NCBI RefSeq assembly: GCF_900313035.1
Contig: NZ_OMPS01000026.1
Location: forward strand, 62,001 to 126,000
Origin: Ruegeria sp. EL01
GTDB taxonomy: Bacteria; Pseudomonadota; Alphaproteobacteria; Rhodobacterales; Rhodobacteraceae
Direction: 5' to 3'
DNA length: 64,000 bases
Position 1 is the first letter of the stretch. Every line of letters starts with the position of its first letter. A model generated the notes under the pieces. The model searched no databases and was not told the DNA's origin. It worked only from the letters and a program-made list of their open reading frames with translations. The position numbers and the translations under genes were made by a program. This document shows, in pieces, positions 7,938 through 17,997 of the stretch.

Positions 7938-10900
7938 ATGGCGATGGAAAAGACATTCAACGCGGCTGACGCCGAGGCCCGTATCTATGAGGCTTGGGAA
8001 CAGGCCGGAGCTTTTAAGGCTGGCGCGAACAAGTCGCGCGACGAAAGCTTTACCATCATGTTGCCCCCTCCCAATGTGACGGGTGCACTGCATGTGGGGC
8101 ATGCGTTCAATCACACTCTCATGGATATTCTGACGCGTTGGCACCGGATGCAGGGCTTTGACACGCTGTGGCAGCCCGGTCAGGACCATGCGGGGATCGC
8201 CACGCAGATGCAGGTTGAAAAGATGCTGGCGGCCACGCAGCAACCTGGCCGGCGTGAACTGGGGCGTGAGAAGTTCCTTGAAAAGGTCTGGGACTGGAAA
8301 ACACAGTACGGCCAAACCATCATCGACCAGATGAAACGAGTGGGCAATTCCTGCGACTGGGACCGGAATGCCTTTACCATGGCAGGCGCACCGGGCGACC
8401 CACGCACCGGCCACGAAAATTCCGCGAATTTCCATGACGCCGTCATCAAGGTCTTTGTTGAAATGTACAACAAGGGCCTGATCTATCGCGGCAAACGGTT
8501 GGTCAACTGGGACCCGCATTTCGAGACCGCGATCTCGGACCTTGAAGTCGAGAATATCGAAGTCGCCGGGCATATGTGGCATTTCAAGTACCCTTTGGCG
8601 AACGGTGAGACATATGAGTATTTGGAAAAAGATGAAGATGGGAATGTGATCTTCCGCGAAGACCGGGATTATATCTCCATCGCGACGACGCGCCCGGAAA
8701 CCATGCTGGGTGACGGCGCGGTTGCGGTTCACCCATCAGATGAACGTTACGCGCCAATCATTGGTAAACTCTGTGAAATCCCGGTTGGGCCAAAAGAGCA
8801 TCGCCGCCAGATTCCGATCATCACTGATGACTATCCCGATCCAGATTTCGGCTCGGGCGCGGTGAAGATCACCGGCGCGCATGACTTCAACGACAACATG
8901 GTGGCCAAGCGTGGCGGCATTCCGATGTACCGCCTGATGGACACGCGCGGCGCTATGCGGGCTGATGGCGCGCCCTATGCTGAAGAGGCGGGCAAGGCGC
9001 AGGAGTATGCCCGTGGTAAGGATTTCACTGAGAACGAAATCGACGCGATCAACCTGATCCCCGATCACCTGCGCGGGCTCGACCGGTTTGAGGCGCGTGC
9101 CAAGGTCGTCGAAGAGATCACCGCCGACGGTCTGGCTGTGATGACCCGCGCGGACAATCTGGTTCTGAGAACCAAGCTGGGTGAGGATGATGATCCGGCG
9201 GCTTTGGTCCCGCTGGTCGAGAGCAAACCGATCATGCAGCCCTTCGGCGACCGCTCGAAAGTCGTGATCGAGCCGATGTTCACCGACCAGTGGTTTGTCG
9301 ATGCCGAAAAGGTCGTCGGCCCCGCGTTGGACGCGGTCAAGGACGGCACCGTAAAGATCATCCCCGAGTCGGGCGAGAAAACCTATTACCACTGGCTGGA
9401 AAACATCGAGCCCTGGTGCATCTCGCGCCAACTGTGGTGGGGGCATCAGATTCCGGTTTGGTATGGGCCGAAACGAAACGAAAAAGATCCTCTTGACTAC
9501 AACTCCCCTGTGGCCTTCTGCGGCGTTACGTTTGACGATGCCAAGCAGCGCGCAGAGGAATACTATACGAGTAGCGAAGAAGACCACCCGTTTGTATATG
9601 TCGAACTGAACCGGGACGAATACCGCGCGGATTGGGAAAAACGACGCACCGAAAAGGGTTGGCCCAAGAACCCCTTCCCGGAGGCAATGAGCCTACCGGA
9701 CTTGGCCAACGAATTTGCGGATGACTTACAGGACCAAAACACGTTTCCAAAACACGAAGCTATTATTCTCTACCGCGACCCCGACGTCCTCGACACCTGG
9801 TTCTCCTCCGGCCTCTGGCCCATCGGCACGCTGGGCTGGCCCGAACAGACCGAGGAGTTGGAACGCTACTTCCCGACCGACGTTCTGATCACCGGCGCGG
9901 ATATCCTGTTCTTCTGGGTCGCCCGGATGATGATGATGCAGCTGGCGGTGGTGAATGAAATCCCGTTCCACACCGTCTACCTGCACACGCTCGTCCGGGA
10001 CGAGAAGGGCAAGAAGATGTCCAAGACCACCGGCAACGTCATCGACCCGCTGGAAATCGTGGACGAATTTGGCGCCGACGCGCTGCGCTTTACCAACGCC
10101 TCGATGGCGGCGATTGGCGGCGTGCTAAAGCTGTCCCGCGAGCGCATCACCGGTTATCGCAATTTCGGCACCAAACTGTGGAACGCCGTCCGCTTTGCTG
10201 AGATGAACGAGGTCTTCACCGACGCCGTGCCACAGCTGGACGTGGCGGACCTGAAGCACAAGGCGGCCGTGAACCGTTGGATCATTGGCGAAACCGCCCG
10301 TGTGCGGGAAGAGGTCGACGCTGCGCTGGAAAGCTATCGCTTCAATGACGCGGCGAACGGGCTTTATGCGTTTGTCTGGGGCAAGGTCTGTGACTGGTAC
10401 GTAGAACTGTCGAAACCCTTGCTACAAGGCGACGATGCCGAGGCACAGGCCGAAACCCGTGCCACGATGCGTTGGGTTCTGGATCAGTGCATGGTCCTGC
10501 TGCACCCGATCATGCCCTTCATCACCGAAGAGCTATGGGGGCTGACCGGCAACCGTGCCAAAATGGTCGTCCACGCCGATTGGCCGACCTATGCCGGCAC
10601 AGACCTGATCGACGCCGAAGCGGATCGTGAGATGAACTGGGTGATTTCGGTGATCGAGAACACCCGGTCGGCCCGCGCGCAGATGCGGGTTCCGGCCGGC
10701 CTCTATGTGCCGATGCTGGTGACCGAGATCGACGCGCATGGACAAGCCGCGTGGGACCGAAACGAAGCGCTGATCAAGCGCCTGGCGCGGATCGACAGCC
10801 TGACCAAAGCCGAAGAATTGCCCAAAGGCACCATCTCGATCGCTGCCCCCGGTGCCACCTTCGGCCTACCTCTGGCGGATATCATCGATATAGGGGCGGA

Positions 10901-11096
10901 AAAGGAACGGCTGGAGAAAGCCAAGGGTAAACTGGCCAAGGAACTTGGCGGTTTGCGCGGACGACTGAACAACCCCAAATTCGTGGCCTCGGCCCCGGAA
11001 GAGGTTGTGGCAGAGGCCAAAGCCAACCTCGCCGCGCGCGAAGAAGAAGAGTCTAAACTGAACGAAGCACTCGCCCGTCTGGCAGAAATCGCCTGA
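7938..11096 (+). CDS. valS: valyl-tRNA synthetase
   Basis: Charges tRNA-Val with valine in the cytosol. It is a class I synthetase: the HIGH motif appears as HVGH in [17 protein letters not shown] near residue 51, and KMSKT (KMSKS loop) near residue 692. The editing (CP1) domain lies between them, with [17 protein letters not shown] near residue 255. [11 protein letters not shown] and [13 protein letters not shown] flank a long extra segment at about residues 513-612. A C-terminal coiled-coil arm ends the protein ([19 protein letters not shown]). At 1052 residues it is about 100 longer than the E. coli enzyme, mostly because of that insertion. It is monocistronic, with a terminator at 11127. 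Confidence 0.97.
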   Translation: MAMEKTFNAADAEARIYEAWEQAGAFKAGANKSRDESFTIMLPPPNVTGALHVGHAFNHTLMDILTRWHRMQGFDTLWQPGQDHAGIATQMQVEKMLAATQQPGRRELGREKFLEKVWDWKTQYGQTIIDQMKRVGNSCDWDRNAFTMAGAPGDPRTGHENSANFHDAVIKVFVEMYNKGLIYRGKRLVNWDPHFETAISDLEVENIEVAGHMWHFKYPLANGETYEYLEKDEDGNVIFREDRDYISIATTRPETMLGDGAVAVHPSDERYAPIIGKLCEIPVGPKEHRRQIPIITDDYPDPDFGSGAVKITGAHDFNDNMVAKRGGIPMYRLMDTRGAMRADGAPYAEEAGKAQEYARGKDFTENEIDAINLIPDHLRGLDRFEARAKVVEEITADGLAVMTRADNLVLRTKLGEDDDPAALVPLVESKPIMQPFGDRSKVVIEPMFTDQWFVDAEKVVGPALDAVKDGTVKIIPESGEKTYYHWLENIEPWCISRQLWWGHQIPVWYGPKRNEKDPLDYNSPVAFCGVTFDDAKQRAEEYYTSSEEDHPFVYVELNRDEYRADWEKRRTEKGWPKNPFPEAMSLPDLANEFADDLQDQNTFPKHEAIILYRDPDVLDTWFSSGLWPIGTLGWPEQTEELERYFPTDVLITGADILFFWVARMMMMQLAVVNEIPFHTVYLHTLVRDEKGKKMSKTTGNVIDPLEIVDEFGADALRFTNASMAAIGGVLKLSRERITGYRNFGTKLWNAVRFAEMNEVFTDAVPQLDVADLKHKAAVNRWIIGETARVREEVDAALESYRFNDAANGLYAFVWGKVCDWYVELSKPLLQGDDAEAQAETRATMRWVLDQCMVLLHPIMPFITEELWGLTGNRAKMVVHADWPTYAGTDLIDAEADREMNWVISVIENTRSARAQMRVPAGLYVPMLVTEIDAHGQAAWDRNEALIKRLARIDSLTKAEELPKGTISIAAPGATFGLPLADIIDIGAEKERLEKAKGKLAKELGGLRGRLNNPKFVASAPEEVVAEAKANLAAREEEESKLNEALARLAEIA

Positions 11097-11097
11097 T

Positions 11098-11126
11098 CTT
11101 CATCTTTTCCCAAATACTCAAATCCC
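11098..11126 (-). repeat. CCAGATGAA-type intergenic element, copy A
   Basis: Read on the minus strand this is a run resembling GAGTATTTGGGAAAAGATGAAG. It is a divergent copy of an element also found at about 16054, 29199, 29251 and 38432. It begins two bases after the valS stop codon and touches the valS terminator. Confidence 0.5.
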
Positions 11127-11156
11127 AAACCCCGCCGCTTTTGCTGGCGGGGTTTT
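11127..11156 (+). terminator. rho-independent terminator of valS
   Basis: CCCCGCC (11130-11136) pairs with GGCGGGG (11146-11152) across a nine-base loop. The stem is extended by AAA/TTT and followed by TTTTCT. It lies 30 bases after the valS stop. Confidence 0.85.
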
Positions 11157-11235
11157 CTATTCCCCTGACGCTTTTGATCTTGTTCCTCAGGGCTTGCGAT
11201 TGTTAGCAAGTGCGGGTGGCAGTTTCGAGGACATG

Positions 11236-12399
11236 ATGGCGCAGACCTTTCCCCCGATGCAAACCGTCTCAACCGGGTTAGTAGTGGCGGTTGTGGGCTT
11301 TTTCAGTTCCTTCCCCATTGTTCTGCAGGGGTTGGGCGCAATGGGCGCGTCACCGTCCGAGGCGGCCTCGGGGCTGATGAGTGCGGCCATTGCCATGGGT
11401 CTGGCGGCCATCGTTCTCAGCCTTTGGTACAAGCTGCCAATCAGCGTGGCGTGGTCGACGCCCGGGGTTGCCCTGCTGGCCGTATCAGCAGCACCGGTCG
11501 AGGGGTTCTCGGGCGCAATCGGTGCTTTCCTGTGTGCGGGCGCGCTGACAGTCATGGCGGGGCTGTGGAAGCCGTTGGGGCGGCTGGCCGCAGCAATCCC
11601 CACAACGCTGGCGCAGGCGATGCTGGCCGGGGTGCTGATGCCGCTTTGCATTCTGCCTTTCAAAGCAGCGGTTGAGATACCCTGGCAGGCACTTCCCGTG
11701 ATCTTGACGTGGTTTATTGCCGGGCGGTTCAATCGGCTGCTTGCGATTCCGGCTGCGGTCATCGCGGCAGCAATTGTTGTAATCCTCAACGCAGGGGACG
11801 CAACGATCATGCCCGAGCGTCTGGTGGCGGCCCCGATCTGGACGCTGCCAACATTTTCACTGTCCTCGGCCATCGGGATCGGCGTGCCGCTCTTCATCGT
11901 TACGATGGCAACCCAGAACATCCCCGGCATCGCCGTCATGCGCAGCTTTGGCTATGCGCCGGTCACAGGCAGGTTGTTTTCAGCCGTCGGCGGAGCCAGT
12001 CTGTTATCGGCTCTGTTCGGAGCACCGGCCACCTGCCTTGCCGCGATCACGGCTGCGATGTGCTCCAATGAGGACAGCCATCCTGACCCTGCCCTGCGCT
12101 ACTGGTCCGCGATCATGGGCGGTGTGTTCTACTGCCTGTTCGGCGTCTTTGCCGTGGCGATCACAGGCTTTGCCGCCCATGCGGATCCGCTGTTGATGGG
12201 AACATTGGCGGGTGTCGCGCTGATCGGCGTGTTGGCCAATTCGATCTTCGCGGCACTTGAGGTTCCGGCAGAGCGCGAAGCGGCGATGCTGACCTTTGCG
12301 ATCACCGCGTCGGGAATCACGGTGTTTGGTCTGGGGGCCGCTGTCTGGGGTCTGCTGGCCGGTGGCATTGCCTATTTGGTATCGAAGCAGGTGCGGTAA
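11236..12399 (+). CDS. BenE family benzoate/proton symporter-like transporter
   Basis: Inner-membrane permease of the BenE family (about 387 residues, roughly 11-12 hydrophobic segments). The founding member imports benzoate with protons, but many homologues sit outside aromatic pathways. Family features are the early GLVVAVVGFFSSFPIVLQGL helix, the WYKLPISVAWSTPG segment near residue 70 and the ATQNIPGIAVMRSFGY motif near residue 220. I chose the ATG at 11236, five bases after GAGG; an ATG three bases earlier and a TTG at 11194 are alternatives. No aromatic-degradation gene is adjacent, so benzoate as substrate is unproven. Confidence 0.85.
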   Translation: MAQTFPPMQTVSTGLVVAVVGFFSSFPIVLQGLGAMGASPSEAASGLMSAAIAMGLAAIVLSLWYKLPISVAWSTPGVALLAVSAAPVEGFSGAIGAFLCAGALTVMAGLWKPLGRLAAAIPTTLAQAMLAGVLMPLCILPFKAAVEIPWQALPVILTWFIAGRFNRLLAIPAAVIAAAIVVILNAGDATIMPERLVAAPIWTLPTFSLSSAIGIGVPLFIVTMATQNIPGIAVMRSFGYAPVTGRLFSAVGGASLLSALFGAPATCLAAITAAMCSNEDSHPDPALRYWSAIMGGVFYCLFGVFAVAITGFAAHADPLLMGTLAGVALIGVLANSIFAALEVPAEREAAMLTFAITASGITVFGLGAAVWGLLAGGIAYLVSKQVR

Positions 12400-12505
12400 C
12401 CGGCTTTATCAAAACTCTGAAGGGCCAGTGCCGACCGGAAGACCGCAATGAATATCTTGAGATTCGGATTAGTAAGGCATGCGATCCGTGGCGCGTCTTT
12501 CAGTG

Positions 12506-12877
12506 TTAATCATGAAGCACAATCGCCCGACTTGAAACAGAAATCGAATTTCCGGACGGGTCTTTTGCGTTTGCGAATTGATAACCGTCTGCCTGGTGAA
12601 TCGCCCCAAACTCCAAGCCCTGCTGCAAGGCTTGGGCACAAAACGCCGGAACACCCGCCACGTCGAACACCAACTTGACGGCAGCCTGACCTTCACGCAC
12701 TGCCTTGCCTGCCGGATGCAACAGAAGATGAGTCCCGCCCGAGACGGGTTTCAGCTCAACGATCCGGTCACCTTCGATCTGGCACGCCCTGTATCCAAAG
12801 TGAGTTCCATAGAAGCGCACCATCTGAACAATGCGCTTCGTGTACAAAATCAGGCGCGTGAGTGGTGGCGCCGTCAC
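12506..12877 (-). CDS. VOC (glyoxalase/bleomycin-resistance) family protein
   Basis: Small cytosolic protein of 123 residues with the vicinal-oxygen-chelate fold. It has the opening TRLILYTKRIVQMVRFYG, the central beta-strand region GTHLLLHPAG, and the closing FANAKDPSGNSISV, where the Asp-Pro-x-Gly-Asn signature is typical. Members may be metal-dependent lyases, dioxygenases or simple binding proteins; which applies here is unclear. Its start overlaps the stop of the enoyl-CoA hydratase gene by four bases (ATGA), so the pair is translationally coupled. Confidence 0.85.
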   Translation of the reverse strand: MTAPPLTRLILYTKRIVQMVRFYGTHFGYRACQIEGDRIVELKPVSGGTHLLLHPAGKAVREGQAAVKLVFDVAGVPAFCAQALQQGLEFGAIHQADGYQFANAKDPSGNSISVSSRAIVLHD

Positions 12878-13656
12878 TTGAACTCGGGCGTGCGCCCCTG
12901 CATCTGCGCCATCACAACCTCCATCTGATCCGGCTTACCGATCAGCTCGACCTGTTCAGCGGATTCGGCCAGAAGGACCTGGGCGCGCGATTCGGTCTCG
13001 GCGATGTCGATCAGCCGCTTGGCGGCCCGGATGGCCGAGGGGCTTTGGTTCGCGATGTTTTCGGCCAGAGCCAATGCTTCGGTTTGCGGGTCATCCGAAA
13101 GCTTGGTAACCAGCCCCCAGTCTGCGGCCTGCTGTGCACCAATGGGACGCGCCGTGTAGGTCAACAGGCGCAGCACATCCGAGCGGACAAGCTGTGGCAG
13201 CAGAAGCATCCCACCCATATCGGGGATGATGCCCCATTTCATCTCCATCACCGCCAGTTTGCTTTCCGGATGGGCGATGCGAATATCAGCGCCCAGCGCA
13301 ATCTGCAGCCCCCCACCATACGCCACACCCTGAATGGCACAGATCACCGGCACCGGGACACGCCGCCAGACCAGTGCAAGTTCCTGCATTTCGTTGGCGT
13401 CTTCGTGACTGCGCGCCATCAGCCATTCGGTCGGGTCCTTGTGGGCCATGGATGCAAAGCTGGCCATGTCCAGCCCGGCGCAAAAGCTTTTGCCTTCGCC
13501 CGACAACACCACCGCACGGGCGCCCGAGGCGGCAACCTCTTGGCCGGCGGACAGGATCGCCTTGATCATGGCATCATCCAGCGCGTTCATCTTGTCGCCA
13601 CGGGTCAGTGTGACGTGGGCAATGTGGTCTTTGTATTCGACAGATACGCGCGCCAT
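12874..13656 (-). CDS. enoyl-CoA hydratase/isomerase family (crotonase) protein
   Basis: Crotonase-fold enzyme of 260 residues acting on an acyl-CoA thioester. The oxyanion-hole segments are GEGKSFCAGLDMAS near residue 60 and IQGVAYGGGLQIALGADIRIA near residue 110. The second catalytic region reads ESKLAVMEMKWGIIPDMGGM. The start at 13656 (MARVSVEYKD) follows GGGAGG by six bases, whereas a longer frame from 13695 has no such site. The gene overlaps the VOC-family gene downstream by four bases. Hydratase versus isomerase cannot be decided by eye. Confidence 0.88.
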   Translation of the reverse strand: MARVSVEYKDHIAHVTLTRGDKMNALDDAMIKAILSAGQEVAASGARAVVLSGEGKSFCAGLDMASFASMAHKDPTEWLMARSHEDANEMQELALVWRRVPVPVICAIQGVAYGGGLQIALGADIRIAHPESKLAVMEMKWGIIPDMGGMLLLPQLVRSDVLRLLTYTARPIGAQQAADWGLVTKLSDDPQTEALALAENIANQSPSAIRAAKRLIDIAETESRAQVLLAESAEQVELIGKPDQMEVVMAQMQGRTPEFK

Positions 13657-13721
13657 GCGGGCCTCCCAAAGCTTGTTTCTGCAATCATGCCCCAAAAGAC
13701 GGGCCTGGTTCTACTGCGACG

Positions 13722-14792
13722 TCAGGGCATCTGGGCCACAGGCATTCGCCCGAACCAGGGCGAATCCAGTGTCATCACATAGAACTGATCCCCGACGATC
13801 TTACCGCCGGTGGTAATGCCCAACCGACCATCGGGATCTTGCAATGTCCGAAGGATGGTCCCGTCCCCGTCGAACTGCACCATCATACCGCGATGGATTG
13901 CGGCTGGCCGGACCGTGGGCCCCAGCCGCCAGATGATTTTGCGCAGAAACGGATAAGGCATCAACGCCTCGGCTGGCACACGTGGGCTGGCAAAGGCCAT
14001 CCAGTAGGTACCATCGCCCTGAGCCTCGATATTGTCCGGATAGCCCGGCAGATTGTCGAGCAGAACCTCTTGCTGACCCGCCTTTGGACCTTTGAGCCAA
14101 AGTTTGTGCACACGCGCCCGACCGGTTTCGGCAATCAACAGAAAGTCTTCTTCCGGCGACAGCGCGACACCGTTTGTGTAAACAAACCCTTCGGCGATCT
14201 TTTCCGTGGTTCCATCGGGGCTGTGTTTTGCGACATAGCCGGCGTCTGATTGCTCCCAGATCGTCATGACGGATGTGGGCTTGGTCCCGCCCATGGTTTC
14301 GGGATCGAACCGGTCGGATGAGTTCGAGAAATAGACCGTCCCGTCCTGTGCCAGGTCCAGTTGATTCGCATAGATCACCGGGGCGCCATTGATGTCCGAG
14401 ACCACGGATTCCAACGTGCCCGGTCCGCTCCAGCGCATCAGGCCGCGAAAACTGTCGGCAATATACAGCGCACCGTCAGGGCCGGGTTTCAAGCCCAGTG
14501 GCCGCCCGCCCAATTGATCGATTTCAACCGGTTCGGCCCCGTCGATACGGTAGAGGATGCCGGACAAGCTGGTGGTATAGACGCTGCCATCTGGTAGGAC
14601 AGCGATATCTTCCGGGCCAATTTCTCCGTCCGGCAAAGAGATAAGGTCCAGCCGATCCAGCGCATTGTTCTCGGCGAAATCGCCAGTGAAACCGGGCGTT
14701 TCGGGCGGCTCATACGCGATGGGTTCAACAGGAATGGGCCAGAAAAGCAGATAGGCAAGGCCGATGAGAATGAGACCGATGAAATAGCGCAT
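13722..14792 (-). CDS. SMP-30/strictosidine-synthase-like beta-propeller protein
   Basis: Predicted membrane-anchored or exported beta-propeller of 356 residues. An N-terminal hydrophobic stretch (MRYFIGLILIGLAYLLFW) precedes repeats of the form GPEDIAVLPDGSVYTTS, PLGLKPGPDGALYIAD, ANQLDLAQDGTVYFSN and TNGVALSPEEDFLLIAE. This is the pattern of strictosidine-synthase-like and gluconolactonase proteins, with the YPDNIEA motif near residue 255. It probably hydrolyses a lactone or ester outside the cytoplasm, but plant-like strictosidine synthesis is not implied. The start at 14792 is preceded by AGAGGA. It lies 65 bases downstream of the end of the next leftward gene's promoter region and is divergent from the aminotransferase to its right. 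Confidence 0.8.
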   Translation of the reverse strand: MRYFIGLILIGLAYLLFWPIPVEPIAYEPPETPGFTGDFAENNALDRLDLISLPDGEIGPEDIAVLPDGSVYTTSLSGILYRIDGAEPVEIDQLGGRPLGLKPGPDGALYIADSFRGLMRWSGPGTLESVVSDINGAPVIYANQLDLAQDGTVYFSNSSDRFDPETMGGTKPTSVMTIWEQSDAGYVAKHSPDGTTEKIAEGFVYTNGVALSPEEDFLLIAETGRARVHKLWLKGPKAGQQEVLLDNLPGYPDNIEAQGDGTYWMAFASPRVPAEALMPYPFLRKIIWRLGPTVRPAAIHRGMMVQFDGDGTILRTLQDPDGRLGITTGGKIVGDQFYVMTLDSPWFGRMPVAQMP

Positions 14793-14885
14793 GAAATCCT
14801 CTTTGTTTAATTGCGGGCACACTGGCGGCGAATGTTCGGGGGTGCAAGGCTTGCCCCGCCGTCCGCCTTGCGATTAGGTGCGCGC

Positions 14886-15998
14886 ATGACTGGTCCCCGA
14901 TACACCCCGCTTGCCCAATCCCTTCCCGCAACCGTTCCATTCGTGGGCCCCGAAACGCAGGAACGCCAGCGCGGCGCGCGATTTGATGCGCGACTTGGCG
15001 CCAACGAATGTGTGTTTGGTCCATCCCCTCGGGCGGTCGAAGCCATGCAAAAGGCAGCAGGCGATATTTGGATGTACGGCGATCCCGAAAACTACGATCT
15101 GCGTCATGCCCTGGCGGATCATCACGGAGTCACGCCGGGCCACATTGTGGTGGGCGAAGGGATCGACGGATTGCTGGGGTATCTGGTGCGGCTGGTAGTC
15201 GGTCCGGGGGATTCGGTTGTGACCTCGGACGGGGCTTACCCGACTTTTAACTACCACGTCACAGGATATGGTGGGGTTTTGCACAAGGTTCCCTATTCGG
15301 GCGATCATGAAGACCCCACTGCGCTAATTGCCAAGGCCGCTGAGGTTGGTGCCAAACTGGTATATCTGGCCAATCCGGACAATCCAATGGGCAGCTGGCA
15401 TCGCGGGACGGACATCGTGGCGGCGCTGGACGCCCTTCCCGTGGGCTGCTTGTTGGTACTGGACGAAGCCTATGTGGAATGCGCACCGGACGGCACCGCC
15501 GCACCGGTTTCTGCGGATGATCCCCGCGTGATCCGAATGCGCACCTTTTCAAAGGGTTACGGCATGGCGGGCGCTCGGGTAGGTTATGCACTTGGCGCGC
15601 CGGATCTGATTTCGGCGTTCAATAAAGTGCGAAACCATTTTGGCATGAACCGCGCGGCACAGGCGGGCGCTTTGGCCGCATTGCGCGATGAGGTCTGGCT
15701 GACCGAAGTGCAGCGACAGATTGAACAGGCACGTGTGCGGATCGGTAAGATTGCAGAGGAGAACGGGTTACGGCCTTTACCTTCGGCCACCAATTTTGTT
15801 GCGATCGACTGTGGGCGAGATGGGATGTTTGCCAAGTCCGTTCTGGATGCGCTGGTGGCACAAGGTATCTTTGTGCGCATGCCATTTGCGGCCCCGCAAA
15901 ACCGGTGCATTCGGGTAAGCTGTAGTACTGAGGCGGATCTGGATGCTTTTGCAGCAGCTCTGCCGGTGGCACTGTCCTCGGCCGCTGGCAACGGTTGA
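14886..15998 (+). CDS. class I/II PLP-dependent aminotransferase, HisC-like
   Basis: Pyridoxal-phosphate aminotransferase of 370 residues resembling histidinol-phosphate aminotransferases. The motifs LGANECVFGPSP, YGDPENYDLRHAL and VYLANPDNPMGSW (near residue 160) are family hallmarks. LLVLDEAYVE carries the Asp/Tyr that contact PLP, and RTFSKGYGMAGARVGYALG near residue 221 supplies the Schiff-base Lys. The start ATG at 14886 gives MTGPRYTPLAQS; the longer frame from 14811 overlaps the divergent gene's promoter. No histidine gene is adjacent, so it may act on another amino acid. Confidence 0.88.
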   Translation: MTGPRYTPLAQSLPATVPFVGPETQERQRGARFDARLGANECVFGPSPRAVEAMQKAAGDIWMYGDPENYDLRHALADHHGVTPGHIVVGEGIDGLLGYLVRLVVGPGDSVVTSDGAYPTFNYHVTGYGGVLHKVPYSGDHEDPTALIAKAAEVGAKLVYLANPDNPMGSWHRGTDIVAALDALPVGCLLVLDEAYVECAPDGTAAPVSADDPRVIRMRTFSKGYGMAGARVGYALGAPDLISAFNKVRNHFGMNRAAQAGALAALRDEVWLTEVQRQIEQARVRIGKIAEENGLRPLPSATNFVAIDCGRDGMFAKSVLDALVAQGIFVRMPFAAPQNRCIRVSCSTEADLDAFAAALPVALSSAAGNG

Positions 15999-16053
15999 GT
16001 TGTGTTTGGTAGAGGGGGCCGTCTGCCCGCTCTTGGCCTTAAGGGCCAATTCA

Positions 16054-16082
16054 CCCCCGAGGATATTTGTGGCCAGATGAAG
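16054..16082 (+). repeat. CCAGATGAA-type intergenic element, copy B
   Basis: Plus-strand run CCCCCGAGGATATTTGTGGC followed by CAGATGAAG. It lies between the convergent HisC-like and class V aminotransferase genes, 55 bases after one stop codon and 27 before the other. See copies A, C and D. Confidence 0.6.
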
Positions 16083-16108
16083 CGGCGGGGCGGTGCCTTT
16101 ATTTGCGG

Positions 16109-17305
16109 CTAGGTTTGTCCCGCCAATACGGCAGCGGCGGCGTCCAATGCGCCTGAGCCGCGTGGGATGTTCAGGGCAGCCATGGCCGTTTCAACGCCGC
16201 CCAACATGGCCAGAAGCATCTGCCCGTTTACATGGCCCATATGGCCCAGGCGGAAACAGCCTTCAGTGTCCTCCATGCCAAGACCGATCCCCAAGGTTAG
16301 ACCCAGTTGATTTTCAGTGAAGGCGCGCAGGGGGGTCCCGCGTCCTTCGGTCAGACACAGGGATGTGACGGCATGGCTGCGATAGGCACTGTCAGAGACA
16401 TTGAGCTGCAGTGCCCCTCCTTCGGACCAGATCTCGCAGGCGGCCCAGACCGCGTTGGCCAGATGTTCGTGCCGGGACCAAACGTTCTCGATTCCTTCGG
16501 CACGGATCATATCCAACGCAGCGCGCAACCCATACAGGTGATGGGTCGGAGCGGTTCCGTTGAAATACTGGTAGAACAGTTCGGGGTTGGCACGGGGTTG
16601 CCAGTCCCAATACTGCGACACGCGTGGCATTGCCGCCCGTTTGACCTGAGCCTTGTCGTTGAAAAAGACAAACCCCACCCCGGGCGGGGTCATCAACCCC
16701 TTCTGACAGGCTGTGACCATGACATCGACGCCCCAGGCGTCCATTTCGAACCGCTCACAACCAAGCGAGGCAATGCAATCAGCCATCAAAAGCGCGGGAT
16801 GATCCAGATCATCCAGCAGAGCACGCAACGCGGGAACGTCATTGCGGATCGAACTGGATGTGTCCACATGCACGGCAAGCACCGCTTTGATGCGGTGCTG
16901 TGTATCGGCCTGAAGCGTTTCGGCGACGCGGTCAAAATCCCACGGGGAAGCAGTTCCGAAATCCAGCATCTCAATCTCGGCGCCGATGCCTTTGGCCATC
17001 TCGGCCCAGCCATGGGTGAAGCGACCCGAGGCCGGGGCCAGAACCGTTTCACCTGGGGCGATCACGTTGGACAGCGCGGCCTCCCACGTGCCGTGGCCGT
17101 TGGCAATGTAGATCGCCACGTTATGCTGTGTGCGGGCAACCTGACGCAGATCGGCGGTCAGCGTGGGCATCATCTCAATCAACTCACCATCGTAGATGTT
17201 GGGCGACGGGCGGTGCATAGCCTGCAATACGGCGTCGGGCATGACCGAGGGCCCCGGAATGGCCAGATACTCGCGCCCCCGCGCGAGAGTGGTTTTGTTT
17301 GTCAT
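16109..17305 (-). CDS. alanine/serine-glyoxylate aminotransferase family (class V) protein
   Basis: Class V PLP aminotransferase of 398 residues. The opening IPGPSVMPDAVLQAMHRPSP and NGHGTWEAALSN match the glyoxylate aminotransferase family. ADCIASLGCERFEMDAWGVDV provides the PLP-binding Asp, and VTACQKGLMTPPGVGFVFF near residue 205 provides the Schiff-base Lys. FRLGHMGHVNG is the conserved C-terminal motif. It may transfer amino groups to glyoxylate from serine or alanine; which donor cannot be read. It lies 51 bases downstream of eda on the same strand, so it may be read through from the Entner-Doudoroff operon. Confidence 0.85.
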   Translation of the reverse strand: MTNKTTLARGREYLAIPGPSVMPDAVLQAMHRPSPNIYDGELIEMMPTLTADLRQVARTQHNVAIYIANGHGTWEAALSNVIAPGETVLAPASGRFTHGWAEMAKGIGAEIEMLDFGTASPWDFDRVAETLQADTQHRIKAVLAVHVDTSSSIRNDVPALRALLDDLDHPALLMADCIASLGCERFEMDAWGVDVMVTACQKGLMTPPGVGFVFFNDKAQVKRAAMPRVSQYWDWQPRANPELFYQYFNGTAPTHHLYGLRAALDMIRAEGIENVWSRHEHLANAVWAACEIWSEGGALQLNVSDSAYRSHAVTSLCLTEGRGTPLRAFTENQLGLTLGIGLGMEDTEGCFRLGHMGHVNGQMLLAMLGGVETAMAALNIPRGSGALDAAAAVLAGQT

Positions 17306-17356
17306 GAGGTCAACCTGTTTGAATTGAGCCCTACCCTAGCGTCGCTAAAGGCGGCG

Positions 17357-17992
17357 TCAATCCGTCAGCTTTGAAGCCTCACGCGCCAGAGATTCGATAC
17401 CCGTCCAATCGCCTTCGACGACCATCTGATTGGGCGCGACCCAACTGCCCCCAGCGCAAACCACGTTGGACAAACTCAGATAATCACGTGCATTCGACGG
17501 TGACACGCCACCGGTCGGACAGAAGCTGATCTGCGGCAGTGGTGCGCCGATCGCTTTCAGCGCGGGTGCGCCACCTGACGCCTCGGCCGGGAAGAATTTC
17601 AGCATGTCATAGCCAAGCTCAAGCAAGCGCATGGCTTCGCTCGCGGTGGCAGCGCCCGGCAGCAAGGGCAGGCCTTCGGCCACACAGGCCGCAATCAGCG
17701 CGTCTGTAGCACCGGGTGACACGCCAAATTTGGCGCCTGCCTCTTTGGCGGCACGGACGTCTTCGGGTGTGATCAGCGTGCCTGCGCCAACAACTCCACC
17801 CGGAACCTGTGACATAGCGCGAATAGCGTCCAGCGCAGCAGGCGTGCGCAGCGTAACTTCGAGCGCGGGCAGGCCGCCGGCGACCAGTGCCTCGGCCAGT
17901 GGCCGTGCTTGGGATGCGTCATCGACCACAAGGACAGGAACGATGGGCGCAAGGGCACAGATTTCGCGAGTGCGTTGGGTTTTGTCAGACAT
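17357..17992 (-). CDS. eda: 2-keto-3-deoxy-6-phosphogluconate aldolase
   Basis: Cleaves KDPG to pyruvate and glyceraldehyde-3-phosphate, the last step specific to the Entner-Doudoroff pathway. The 211-residue class I aldolase has the conserved GLPALEVTLRTPAAL near residue 40, VVGAGTLITPEDVRAA near residue 65, and the active-site MLKFFPAEASGG near residue 134, where Lys forms the Schiff base. FCPTGGVSPSNARDYL ends the barrel. It begins five bases after the edd stop, so it is the third gene of zwf-edd-eda. Confidence 0.95.
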   Translation of the reverse strand: MSDKTQRTREICALAPIVPVLVVDDASQARPLAEALVAGGLPALEVTLRTPAALDAIRAMSQVPGGVVGAGTLITPEDVRAAKEAGAKFGVSPGATDALIAACVAEGLPLLPGAATASEAMRLLELGYDMLKFFPAEASGGAPALKAIGAPLPQISFCPTGGVSPSNARDYLSLSNVVCAGGSWVAPNQMVVEGDWTGIESLAREASKLTD

Positions 17993-17997
17993 GAGGC

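Noticed and set aside
7893-8732. Long minus-strand frames opposite valS (7893-8732 and 8736-9587).
   Set aside because: They mirror valS codons, show no recognisable domain, and have no ribosome-binding site.
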